This document shows, piece after piece, positions 9,286-20,192 of a stretch of DNA of 64,000 nt; the first letter of the stretch is position 1, and each line of letters starts with the position of its first letter. The translations under genes were made by a program, and so were the position numbers. The stretch spans positions 1 to 64,000 of the forward strand of contig JPHH03000022.1 of assembly GCA_000750105.3 (NCBI GenBank), read 5' to 3'. The DNA is from Tolypocladium sp. Sup5 PDA-1. Taxonomy: Eukaryota; Ascomycota; Sordariomycetes; Hypocreales; Ophiocordycipitaceae. The notes beneath the pieces are model-generated. The model saw only the letters and a program-made list of their open reading frames with translations. It was not told the origin of the DNA and searched no databases.

Positions 9286-10355
9286 GAACCACGAGGGCGT
9301 GAATCTCAGCATGGGTTCCTGGACTAACAAGCGAAGCACCCGCCTCAGGACTATGAGTAGGAAGTCGTGCATTGCTACATACCTACGGAGTAGACGCAGC
9401 TGGAATTGATTTGTTGTGCCAAGTCCGTACCGACCGTTCTGTCTTTGCGTGGGAAGTGCCCCGTGACTGCCAGGGCCAGGGCCGTGCTTGTATCCCTGGT
9501 GCGCAGTGCCCGGAGGCCGTGGGAGCTGGCGAGCCCATGTCGTGAGCAACAGCAAAATGGATGCCCAGGGGCTCGCTCGTCGTCAACAATTTGGCCAACC
9601 ACGTCGGCGGTGTCGGTGTCAAGGCGGGGGCCATCGGTTGGGCGCATCCGACTATACGGAGTATAACGTACTTTGTAGTCCGTACACACATGTCCGATGC
9701 CTTATGTACAGTGCCTAGGCTACACTATGTGGCGTGGGGTGATATCGTCACGGGGCAACTGCCGAGCGTTGTGCGCTCTGTCGTGTCGTGCTGATGTTGG
9801 GCAGCGTCGCGAGTTAAAGAGAGGCGTGGGCCATGGATGCCCGTGCCTAGGAATGTATCTAACACATGCGTGCATGCAGGTGAGGTCCATAGCAAGGTAG
9901 TTGGTAGGTAGGTAGCTGACCGGTCCCCTGGAAGAGGCATCCCCACACGAGCGCCAGTGCAGACAGATTGGGTCGAGGTGGAGAGGCGTCTGTGTTGATT
10001 GAGATGTGCCACGGACCTATTGGCCACAAGGGTGACACCCAACCCAGCGACGGGAAGCCAAGTGGCAAGCGCTTCGATAGGTACCCAACGGCTGCTGGGG
10101 TGCTGGGGACGCGGAGCGGGCAACCTCACCGCGCGGGCGGTGTTGGTGATTCGAGCCACAGAAGATGCGCGCATGCATCGGAGGTGTGTACGTAGGCCTA
10201 TTCGTACGAAGTACTGCGTACTCTTGTTGCTGCCAAATGCAGCGCCTTGATAAGACGGCTCACTTCCCCGTCTTGCTTGGGCCCATGCCGTCCTGGTCCT
10301 GTCCTCGCCTACAACACTCCATTTGTTACTGACCACCCCGACCGAGCCCACCAAA
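9286..10355. other. Intergenic region
   Basis: No gene I can support. It has CGTAC-rich intergenic motifs, with GTACGAAGTAC at 10204-10214 and a TATACGGAGTATAACGTAC stretch near 9650-9680. Confidence 0.5.
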
Positions 10356-10880
10356 ATGGCATCGCTGTCCAGGGGCGTTGGCCACCAAGGCGACTGCTCG
10401 ACGACACCCAGCACGTCTCGCCCAAGGCCCAGGTTGCTGCGATCCAGCGTTACCGAGCCTTCCATCACAGCACAAAATGCCATCCGAGGATCCCTTGCCA
10501 GCCCCGTCTCCCCGGAGAAGGCGGCGGATATCCTCAGCAAGTCCTGGGTCTGCGCTGGAGCGAGAGTCGACGTTGGGCACGTGGCCACACCCGAGTTGCT
10601 GCAACACCAAATCGTGGCCATGATAGCAAGTCGCGAGAACCGCCGCGCACCTCCCTCCAGCAGCCACGTCGTCGACGCCATGCTGGAGACGTCCCAATCA
10701 GGTAGGTTGTTTGTCTCGAGCTGAGGCAGAACCGCCGAGGCGCCCCGTCCCGCAGGGTCAGTCAAAAGGCTGACTGACAGGCGACTTCGTCCGCGCATAG
10801 ATTGCTACTTCAGTTTCCCCAACTTCGAGAACTGGGGCGGCGTATCCGAGCCCTGTGAGTCCAAGGACGACTTCAACTGA
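10356..10880 (+). CDS. Small protein of unknown function, two exons
   Basis: Exons 10356-10701 and 10801-10880 join in frame to 141 residues. I do not recognise the family. The N-terminus is Ser/Pro/Arg-rich; a likely helical stretch HVATPELLQHQIVAMIASREN lies near residues 75-95. The second exon encodes DCYFSFPNFENWGG, an aromatic segment that looks conserved rather than random. The intron has a GTAGGT donor and CATAG acceptor. The start ATG follows CCAAA. It could be a lineage-specific protein; coding support is the clean intron, the in-frame join and the segment after SSSHVVDAMLE. Confidence 0.6.
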
Positions 10881-11742
10881 GAGATGGGTTGGCTGTGCCA
10901 CGGATCGACCACATATGCCCGAGCTCCTGCATTGCAACCATTGCATTACCCACAGTTCACACCTTGCAGAGACGTGAGCGGCGTGCCGGCAAGCACGCAT
11001 GCGAAATCGCCAAACGGCACGGTGCTGATGCATGCCTGTGCCTCGTCAAACCTGCTGCGGCAGACTGAAGAAGGCCTCGCCGGGCCATTTTGGCCGGGCC
11101 AAGATTTTGGCGATGGAGAGGCAAGCCGGCTTACAATTAAGGACGCGAGAGAAGGGTGGCATACGGATGAATCTTGCAGCAGAGTGCCTACCTACCTACC
11201 TTACCTTATCTAAAGCCAGGCGGTATACCTAGCCTCTTAGGTACTTGGGTTGTAGGGAGTGAGAGTTTGTGTTGGAGGTACGAAGTACATACCTAGGTAC
11301 GGAGACGACGAGAAACATGAGGTAAGGTGCCTTACCTTACCTTATTACCTACCTACGAGTAGATAATAGGGGCATATGTACGGACTACGGACTACGAATA
11401 TACCTTTGTCATTACGTATAGCTACCTAAGGGGGGTACCTACATAGATACAAGGGCAGTGCAAGGCGAAAGTTGTTATGGCGGGGCCAGTAATGTGGCGC
11501 TGACTCATCACTTCAGATTTTCGAGTTCCTCTTTGTGGCATCACTGGACCAATCAAGCACGTGACCTCCGGCAAGTCGTGTTACGAGGATTTGGACCCGG
11601 AAAATATTTGCACCGGCTTTTTTTGGGCTGGACTCGCTTAGACCTTAGTCGGTGCACACAAGAATTGAAATTATTCTCGCCCCTCCACCAATCCCTTCAG
11701 CACCTTTGGTTTCTCCAACTGCTCGTAAATTGGCCAGCAATC
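10881..11742. promoter_or_regulatory. Intergenic region and rps1 promoter
   Basis: No gene seen. It contains TTACC/TACC repeats (11190-11215 and 11325-11355), GTACGAAGTAC (11278-11288), the palindromic TACCTAGGTAC (11292-11302), and near the gene a CCAAT box (11549-11553) with CACGTGAC (11558-11565). Confidence 0.6.
11549..11565 (+). promoter_or_regulatory. CCAAT plus CACGTGAC element upstream of rps1
   Basis: CCAAT at 11549-11553 and CACGTGAC at 11558-11565, about 180 bases before the rps1 ATG. The same 8-mer in reverse orientation precedes rpl12 (19167-19174). An E-box (CACGTG) of this kind is a known binding site for Cbf1-type bHLH factors; the role here is inferred. Confidence 0.5.
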
Positions 11743-12785
11743 ATGGCGGTTGGAAAGTGAGTATTTCGCGAGGCGTCGGCAGTCTTGCCTTTCTCTCGTC
11801 TGGATGCTGACCAGCTGCAGGAACAAGAGACTCTCCAAGGGGAAGAAAGGTCTCAAGAAGAGGACCGTTGACCCTTTCTCGCGCAAGGACTGGTACTCGA
11901 TCAAGGTATGCATTGCCCCAGACCAACACGGCACTTGTCAGTCGTGCCAGCTCACTAATCCACTGTCTGCAGGCACCGAGCCCTTTCAACGTCCGAGAGT
12001 GAGTTTCTTGGATGGGAAAAACGATATTCAAACCGCCCGCGCACGATCACTAACACCGAACTTGGCAGTGTCGGCAAGACCCTCGTGAACCGCACGACCG
12101 GTCTGAAGAACGCAAACGATGCTCTCAAGGGCCGTATCGTCGAGGTTTCGCTGGCCGATCTTCAGAAGGACGAGGACCATGCGTTCCGCAAAGTTCGTCT
12201 CCGCGTTGACGAGGTCCAGGGCAAGAACTGCCTGACCAACTTCCACGGTCTCGATTTCACTTCCGACAAGCTGCGGTCTCTGGTCCGCAAGTGGCAGACT
12301 CTCATCGAGGCCAACGTCACGGTCAAGACCACCGACGACTACCTCATCCGCCTCTTCGCCATCGCCTTCACCAAGCGACGACCCAACCAGATCAAGAAGA
12401 CCACCTACGCCGCCTCGTCGCAGATCCGGGCTATCCGACGCAAGATGACCGACATCATCCAGCGCGAGGCTTCTAGCTGCACCCTCACCCAGCTTACATC
12501 CAAGCTCATTCCCGAGGTCATTGGTCGCGAGATCGAAAAGTCCACCCAGGGCATTTACCCCCTGCAGAACGTAAGCAGCTGATCTCCGTTGCCTTGGCCT
12601 CTTTACTCCGTCTCTGTGACTGACGGTATTCCATGTTCTAGGTGCACATCCGCAAGGTCAAGCTTCTCAAGGCCCCTAAGTTCGATTTGGGTGCCTTGAT
12701 GGCGCTTCACGGAGAGTCTGGGACGGATGATCAGGGCCAAAAGGTTGAGCGGGAGTTCAAGGAGCGAGTGCTGGAGGAGGTTTGA
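11743..12785 (+). CDS. rps1: Small-subunit ribosomal protein eS1 (RPS1/S3A)
   Basis: Exons 11743-11756, 11821-11905, 11973-11998, 12069-12570 and 12642-12785 give 256 residues, the normal family length. It is a structural protein of the 40S subunit near the mRNA exit and eIF3 contact region. Recognised from MAVGKNKRLSKGKKGLKKR, DPFSRKDWYSIKAPSPF, VGKTLVNRTTGLKNANDALKGR, FHGLDFTSDKLRSLVRKWQ, and the ending REFKERVLEEV. The first coding exon is only 14 nt and the third 26 nt, a common ribosomal-protein intron pattern. The body of the gene uses strongly C-ending codons, as expected for a highly expressed gene. Confidence 0.97.
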
Positions 12786-13427
12786 GCGGCGCTGTCTGTA
12801 CGCTGGTGCGAGGCAATTAGGGAGTCTCGCGGGTGATACACTCATCCCTGGCATTGTTTCGGTCATTGCAAATGGCGTAGCATCTAAGGCGGCTGGGGGT
12901 AAGGTAATGTCCCCATGGAATGGCAAAAGGCTCGGTTACTTATTCTCAAAGTGCGTGATGCTACGTGTATGCTGTGCAGGCGAGTTTATGTGTTGCAAGG
13001 GAGATGCGGGAACGACGAATATTAAGTCCGCACTACCAGGCGTGTCCAGGGCAAGGAGCCTTATATTGCATACCGTGGGTACAGAAATCTCGCTGGCCCG
13101 CCGCGAGAGGTAGGCACCTTGGATACCTAGGCACGGCTTGTGTTGTGGCAACCAGGGGCAGCAGCGCTGTCGGAAGGGACCTGCTATCTATGAAGAGCTC
13201 GGGGAATATTGCCTATGGACGAAGCAGGAGAATCGAAGCGACTTGTCCCAAGCTTTGGCCACGGTGATTTCGTTGGCATTGTCCTGCCCTATCGGCGGCG
13301 TCTATCATTATGGTAACTCTTCCCAAGCCACGGGCCCACGGAAGGGCGGTCATGCCCCGCGATGCACGGTGCGGAAGAGAGGAGCTGTGGATGAGGATGA
13401 TGGGAGACTCCCGTCGGCAGCTGGAGA
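12786..13427. other. Convergent 3' intergenic region
   Basis: Between the stops of rps1 (+) and the hydrolase (-). No coding signal or repeat I can support; it should hold both 3' UTRs. Confidence 0.5.
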
Positions 13428-14732
13428 CTACTCGGCGTCCTCCAGGAAATCCACCACGGCTATGGAGGAGTCAGCAAGAGCGGCGCCAATGTGCCAGGTA
13501 GGTACCTTGGGGACCACGTCACCTTGTCGGAACGCCTCGGGCTGCTCTGATATCAGCCAGTGCCCAGCATCAACGTCTGCAAGGCGGAAGCGAGGGAAGA
13601 ATTGCCCGATCGCTGGCAGCATGTTGTTGGCCACGTAGTTGCTTTTGGTCCCGCGGACAAAGAGCGCTGGCTTCCCGAACCGCTTCTCCCCGGGGTTCTT
13701 GTATGGAAAGTCGCCGAGGTTGTCGAGGGATCGAGCCAAGACATCCAACGGAATGCGAAACTTCTGGGCCTTTTCTCCGTCTGGACGGTAGAGGTTGCCG
13801 AGCAAGAACTGTCGAATTGGAAGCGACTATTCGCCCATATCCGCAGGGCACGTAATAAGCAAGAGAAGTGCGTGGGCCCAAGGGCGCCTCAGTAGCGCAG
13901 CATGTCCAACGCACCTGTTCAAAGTCTCGCAGGATCTGGTCAGCCTCGGCCTGGCGGGTGACATTTGAGTCCTGGATCTTGTGCATTCCCCGAATGTACT
14001 GCGCGAAATCCTTGTTGAGCGCCAAGTCTACAGGGGCGTTGTCGACGGCGACGAGATTCGCAACCATCTCCGGCGAGCGCAGCGCCAGCGTCATGGCAGT
14101 CTTTGCACCCCTGTCGCGGCGACGGCCTGGCATTAGCTGGGCCGGGGGCCGGCAGATGTGGCAGACGAGGCGACGGGGGCATACATGGAGTGGCCGATGA
14201 TGGTGGTGTCTCTCAGTCCGTGATCTTGAATAAAGGCCGACACATCCTCTGCCATGGCAGGGTAGTCGTGGCGCTCGTCATGGGGAGAATCGCCGTGGTT
14301 CCTCAGGTCCTAGCGGTTTGGGAGTCACATGGTCAGTGTCCCAAGAAGCGACTCTAGAGCAGAAGGGCGAGCGGTGACTCACCAGGGCGTACACATATCT
14401 TCCCAAGTCGCGAGCCAGTGCCCTGCATCGTCTTCAGCCGCTGCGTGCTTTGTGCTTTGTCCGGTCAGCCGGGGCCAAACATACTTGCTAATGCCTCTGT
14501 TGTTCTTCTTGGATCCGAAAAGACCGTGAAGGAAGATAATGGGGGCCTGTTTTTCATCCGTCTTGGGCCGTGCCGGCGAATGTAGGTCGTATACCAAGGG
14601 GCGGACAGGTTCCAGGTGAGCCTTGTGCGATATTGCCCTGACTGGGGGGGGGAAGCGAGACAGAGAAGGGCTTCTGTTCCAACTGCGCTGGCAGAGGCAG
14701 GGGCGCAAGCGCAAGAGGGATGAATTCCCCAT
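13428..14732 (-). CDS. Alpha/beta hydrolase, Eat1/Imo32 (ABHD11-like), probably mitochondrial
   Basis: Minus-strand exons 14732-14485, 14422-14383, 14309-14185, 14110-13915 and 13826-13428 give 335 residues. Yeast Eat1 makes ethyl acetate from acetyl-CoA and ethanol and can act as a thioesterase/esterase; the substrate here is not shown by sequence. Visible features: an Arg/Ser-rich, acid-poor N-terminus (MGNSSLLRLRPCLCQ..) fitting a mitochondrial presequence, the oxyanion loop HGLFGSKKN, DLRNHGDSPH, nucleophile Ser137 in GHSMGAKTAM, Asp161 24 residues later (VDNAPVD), and His292 in DAGHW. The Ser-to-Asp spacing matches what I recall for Eat1. It diverges from sec23, with about 760 bases between start codons. 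Confidence 0.88.
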
Positions 14733-15494
14733 GTCGAGGGAGTTGGCAGATTCCCTTGGATGGTTTATTCGTCTTTCTTGCGAGGTGATGCCCGTCCTAC
14801 CTGCAGTGGCAAGCCTGTTTGACCTAGGACGTATTAAGAGTTTGATTTTTTTGGAAGATTTTTTTTTGGTAAATACCGGAACCTACCTGCCTAGGTATAG
14901 ATACGAGGGATGTATAGTTGTCGTCGTGGATGCAAATATGCGTCCATCTCCGTTTATTAAGGCACGGTACGAAGTACGAAGCAGGTAATAGTTAGTTACC
15001 TGGTTCTGCTGGTAATGTATGGAAAACGAACTAGTCCGTAATAAGAGTACATAAGCACCTTGCATTAGGTAATACGGGTTCTGCTCACTGCGAGTAGCAA
15101 TGGCGGAACGGAGTCGGCCCTGCAATGTTCGTGCCTAGGCACCTACCCTAAGGTAGGCAAGTACGTTTTTGCCAGGGGTCTTGGGTGCATTACTTCGAGT
15201 CCGCACCTACCTAAGGTACGTGGGGTTGCCAAACTGTCCACATCCTCCAATCCACACCAGCTTCGTTGCTTCTCCTGCGACCGGCATCTCGCTGCTCCCG
15301 TCTCCCCATCCATCTCCAACTTTCGCCAGCCATAGTTGCATTCCGTACGCCGCCTACACGCCGCCTGCTGCTGCCGGAGAGAGACCAGGATTTCTCGCGA
15401 ATTTAAGCCGCGCCCAAGGTTGCACAGCCACGACCTCGTCGTCGTCTCGTGACATCCGAGCTTCACAGGGCGTCTCTCGCGCCAGCGCACAAAG
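14733..15494. promoter_or_regulatory. Divergent promoter region, hydrolase/sec23
   Basis: No gene supported. It contains GTACGAAGTAC (14967-14977), several CCTAGG-type motifs (14890, 15135) and CT-rich DNA just before sec23, typical of fungal promoters. Confidence 0.5.
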
Positions 15495-18194
15495 ATGGAC
15501 TACGAGGCACTCAAGGAACAGTGGAGTGAGGTGGAGGATCGTGACGGCGTGCGTCTGAGTTGGAACGTGTTCCCCAGCTCGCGCATGGTAAGTGACTGAC
15601 AACCCCTCTCCAGGCAAACCCTTCTGGCCGTACTTCGTGCTGATAGTGCTCGCTCGTCCAGGAAGCCTCGAGACTCGTCGTGCCCATCGGTGCCCTCTAT
15701 ACTCCATTGAAGGAAAAGCCAGACACGCCCCTTCTACAGTTCGAACCCGTGACGTGCAAGCAGCCTTGCCGGTCCGTTCTCAATCCCTTCTGGTAAGCTC
15801 CCACCCCCTCCACCTCCCTCTTGCGATAGCGCGAGGCATTGCGACCCTGGCTCACTGATGACGCCTTAGCCAAGTCGACGTCCGTGCCAGAGTATGGATT
15901 TGCCCCTTCTGCCTGTCGAGAAACCAGCTTCCGCCGCACTACAAAGACATCACAGCGAATGCCATCCCTCCCGAACTGCATCCCGCCAACACCACCATCG
16001 AGTACCGCCTGTCTCGGCCCGCCCCTGCGCCACCGATATTCCTCTACGTCGTCGATCTGTGCCAGGAGGAGGACGGCTTGTCCTCGCTCAAGGAATCGTT
16101 GGTAATGAGTTTGAGCTTGTTGCCAGAGAATGCTCTCGTTGGCCTGATTACCTTTGGTACCATGGTGAGTGAGCTCCCTATGAAGTCCCCGGCCCGTCGC
16201 GAGGCTCCCGACTGACCACATGATTCAGGCCCAGGTACATGAAATTGGCTACGAGGGCTGTGCCAAGTCATACGTGTTCCGAGGCAGCAAGGACTACTCG
16301 GCCAAGCAAGTTCAGGAGATGCTGGGCCTCACCTCGTCGGGAATGCGGCCCGGCGTGCAGCCCCAGCCTGGCCGCCAGATGCCCATGGGACCAGCCTCCC
16401 GCTTCCTTCTCCCCGTCCAGCAGGCAGAGTTTCAGCTCACCAAAGCGCTGGAAACTCTCCAGAAGGACCCCTGGCCGACCGCCAACGATCGACGAAGTCT
16501 CCGATGCACTGGTGTAGCCCTGAGCGTCGCGGTCGGCTTGATGGAGTCGTCGTTTCAAAATTCCGGTGGCCGCATAATGCTGTTCGCAGGTGGGCCGGCA
16601 ACCGAAGGGCCAGGCATGGTTGTTGGGCCAGAGCTCCGGGAACCCATCCGATCGCACCATGACATTGACCGCGACAACGTCAAGTACTACAAGAAGGCAC
16701 TCAAAGTGAGTCTCTGCCGTTGATGAGGTGGGACTATGAACGTTAATACCGGACTTGCAGTTTTACGACAATTTGGCCAAGCGCACAGCCCACAACGGCC
16801 ATATTATTGACATATTTGCCGGCTGCCTCGATCAGGTTGGCTTGCTAGAGATGAAAGGCCTGTGCAACTCGACAGGAGGCCACATGATTCTGACCGACAG
16901 TTTCACGTCCTCCATGTTCAAACAGTCTTTTATCCGCGTGTTTGAGAAGGACGGAGACGAGAATCTTCTCATGGGCTTCAACGCCGTGCTAGAGGTGTTG
17001 ACCACCAAGGAACTCAAAGTCACAGGACTGATTGGGCATGCTGTGTCCCTCAACAAGAAGTCGATATCTGTTGGCGAGACAGAGTGCGGCATTGGGAACA
17101 CTTGTTCCTGGAAGATGTGCGGCATCGACCCCAAGGCCAGCTATGGTATATATTTTGAGGTCGCCAGCCAGGGCCCAGTGTCCCACCAACAAACTCCGCA
17201 GAAGGGCATGATGCAGTTCTTGACGTACTACCAGCATTCTTCGGGCCAGTTTCACCTTCGGGTAACCACGATAGCCCGCAACCTGAGTGGCCCTGCGGGT
17301 GACCCGGCCATCGCGCAGTCGTTTGACCAGGAAGCAGCGGCAGTCCTCATGTCTAGGATAGCCGTCTTTAAGTCGGAGGTTGACGACGGCCCGGACGTGC
17401 TCCGATGGGTCGACAGGATGCTCATCCGCCTCTGCTCAAGATTCGCCGACTACCGAAAGGACGACCCATCCTCCTTCCGGCTGGAAAAGAACTTCACGCT
17501 TTACCCGCAGTTCATGTTTCACCTTCGGAGGAGTCAGTTCTTGCAGGTTTTCAACAACTCGCCCGACGAGACCGCCTTTGACCGGCACGTGTTGAACCAC
17601 GAGGATGCCAGCAACTCACTCGTCATGATCCAGCCGACGTTGGATTCGTACACCTTTGATCAGGATGGGGGAATGCCCGTCCTTCTGGACTCGGCATCAA
17701 TTCAGCCAACCCACATCTTGCTTCTTGACACATTCTTTCACATTCTCATCTTTCACGGCGAGACGATTGCTGAGTGGCGCAAGGCTGGATACCAGGACCA
17801 AGAGGGCTACGAGAATTTTGCCGCGTTGCTGGAGCAGCCAAAGGAGGACGCCAGGGTTGGTGCACCTGACAGCCGCGTTCCTTGCTTCGAATGCTGACAT
17901 GCCACAGGACCTCATCACGGACCGCTTTCCGCTGCCACGCTTCATCGTCTGCGATGCTGGAGGCTCGCAAGCTCGATTCCTCTTGTCCAAGCTTAATCCC
18001 TCCACGACACATACAACAGGTCCATATGGCGGAGCGGGGGCCACTTCTGCCCAAACCATTTTTACTGACGACGTCTCTCTGCAGACATTCATGGACCACT
18101 TGATGAAGTAAGAACCTCCATGGGCGACGGCGCCGAGCGACTCACGCGTGGCTAATATTTTGACTGCAGGCTTGCGGTGAGCGGCACGAACTGA
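15495..18194 (+). CDS. sec23: COPII coat GTPase-activating subunit Sec23
   Basis: Exons 15495-15587, 15662-15792, 15870-16164, 16229-16705, 16761-17855, 17908-18107 and 18170-18194 give 771 residues, the usual Sec23 length. It pairs with Sec24 in the inner COPII coat and activates Sar1 GTPase at ER exit sites. Order visible: N-terminal [20 protein letters not shown], zinc finger [13 protein letters not shown] (about residues 63-95), trunk domain with [14 protein letters not shown] and [10 protein letters not shown], the beta-sandwich/helical region ([34 protein letters not shown]), and the gelsolin-like C-terminus ([43 protein letters not shown]). The last exon carries only LAVSGTN and the stop. 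No missing segment was noticed. Confidence 0.96.
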
Positions 18195-19439
18195 GCATCC
18201 GACGTGACACCGCCATGGTGCTCTCGCAATCGCGCAGCCGCCGCTTACATAGGGGTCATGCGGGAGGATCAGCAGTGGGAAGTGATAATCATGACAGCTG
18301 CGATGGGGGCCTTGACAACGCCATCAGTTGTAAAGATAATACAGTTCTTCGGAGACAAAATTGAGTGAGGGCCGCCACGCGATTCGTGCGCAGCCCAATG
18401 AAGCCACGTCGAAGACCCGTGCGATGGCGAAAGAAAGCCGGAACCTGAGGGTCCCCCCCTCGAATCACATACTGACTGCCGTGGCTGCTAACTGGGCTGT
18501 TTGGTGCTGAGCCACTGTGATACTGGCGATACTTGGGCTTTATGGTACGTTATGGCAAACCCATGGTCAACTTGACCAAGTCGTCAGGGCAGGCAGCGAC
18601 CTCGGCGTTGGCCGCCGTTTAGATCTAACTGTGGCGATTGTGGGTGACTCCCCCTTGCCTCCCTCAGGCTGAAGCATGCCCAACGTACTGTACGCTACTC
18701 CCTCGTACAGCTGGGCAACCCGACAGGAGACCTACGAATGCTTGCTTGCGGGGGCAGTACTTGACGCATCGAACCAGCTGGAGTGAAATATACCCCATAT
18801 GACACACGTAGAACCTACATTGTTCGAAGTGCACATGACCCAAAGAGCGTCAGACTGCCTTCATGGCATAAGGTAAGGTAGGTAGCATCAAGCAAACTAA
18901 CTGACCAGTGTCGCTAGTGCTCAGGACAGACACACAGTCCCTAGGTACTTCGTACTCGTGCATACTTGGCCTCCTGCTGGATACAGACACTGGCACGCAA
19001 TGCACGTCAACGTACGAAGTACAAAGACATTGATTGTTACTGTAGATACCTAGGAAGGCAAGGTAAGAGACTTGGTGTCACTGCTTAAACCATTACTACC
19101 CCCGCCATGTGTTCTTACCTAGGTGAAGTCGAGCCTTTGACAGAGGTTGCTGGGGCCTGGCCTTGAGTCACGTGCCGCGCTTCCCCCGATGCCCCTCAGG
19201 TACGAAGTGTCTTGTACTGTACTTGGTCAGCAGCATCTTTTCTGTGCCAATTCAAGTACTCCATAGCGCTATGATGTACCCACAACGGCCCCACATATCG
19301 GCTCCTGTTAGGGCAGATAGTTGGGGCACACAAACAACTTTTCCAGGTTGTGGCTCCAGTATCTCTTCAACCTCTGCACCTCACCCGCAAACCTTTGGCA
19401 AGCAAACCACGAGCCTCTGCCGCAACACAAACCGCCAAG
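18195..19439. promoter_or_regulatory. Intergenic region and rpl12 promoter
   Basis: No gene supported. It contains GTACTTCGTAC (18945-18955), GTACGAAGTAC (19012-19022), CCTAGG-type motifs (19048-19125) and GTCACGTG (19167-19174). Confidence 0.5.
19167..19174 (-). promoter_or_regulatory. CACGTGAC element upstream of rpl12
   Basis: GTCACGTG on the plus strand is the exact reverse complement of the CACGTGAC box before rps1. It lies about 266 bases before the rpl12 ATG. Shared use by two ribosomal protein genes suggests, but does not prove, a common activator. Confidence 0.5.
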
Positions 19440-20192
19440 ATGCGTAAGACTCTCATATCCTCGCCTGTCATTGCATACGCAGGACACTTACTGTTGTGCA
19501 GCGCCCAAGTTGGACCCGAATGAGATCAAGATCATGTTCGTCCTGCCAGATCGAAAGATGTACTCAACGTCGTTCAATCACTGACTGCCCACACTTTAGC
19601 CACCTCCGAGCCACTGGCGGCGAGGTGGGTGCTTCTTCGGCTCTTGCCCCCAAGATTGGCCCCCTGGGTTTGTCGCCCAAGAAAGTGGGTGAGGACATCG
19701 CAAAGGCAACTGGCGACTGGGTAAGCCTCCTTGATACCAACATAGGAAGACGCAGGCAGCTGATGCAGACGAACAGAAAGGCCTGCGCGTGACCGTCAAG
19801 CTCACTATCCAGAACCGCCAAGCCGCCGTGTCTGTCGTCCCGACCGCGTCGTCGCTCATCATCAAGGCGCTGAAGGAGCCGCCCCGCGACCGAAAGAAGG
19901 AGAAGAACATCAAGCACAGCAAGTCTGTTAGCCTGGACGAGATCATCGAGATCGCCCGCACTATGCGCTACAAGTCCTTCTCCAAGGACCTCAAGGGCAC
20001 GGTCAAGGAAATCTTGGGTACAGCCTACAGTGTTGGATGCCAGGTGGACGGCAAGCCGCCCAAGGTCATCACCGAAGCCATCGACAGCGGAGATATTGAC
20101 AGTAAGAAGCCCTCCCTCGTTGCCCCGGCAATTGACTCTACAGTACACGGGTTTGGCGTGGCTAACGGTTCTCAACAGTTCCCGAGGAATAG
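19440..20192 (+). CDS. rpl12: Large-subunit ribosomal protein uL11 (RPL12)
   Basis: Exons 19440-19443, 19502-19535, 19600-19720, 19777-20101 and 20179-20192 give 165 residues, the eukaryotic uL11 length. It forms the base of the ribosomal stalk where elongation factors act. Recognised from MPPKLDPNEIKI, LRATGGEVGASSALAPKIGPLGLSPKKVG, DIAKATGDWKGLRVTVKLTIQNRQA, TASSLIIKALKEPPRDRKK and GTAYSVGCQVDGKPP. The first coding exon is just ATGC (4 nt); the second intron uses a GTTCGT donor; the last exon supplies IPEE. The 5' intron and very short first exon resemble those of other fungal ribosomal protein genes. Confidence 0.96.
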
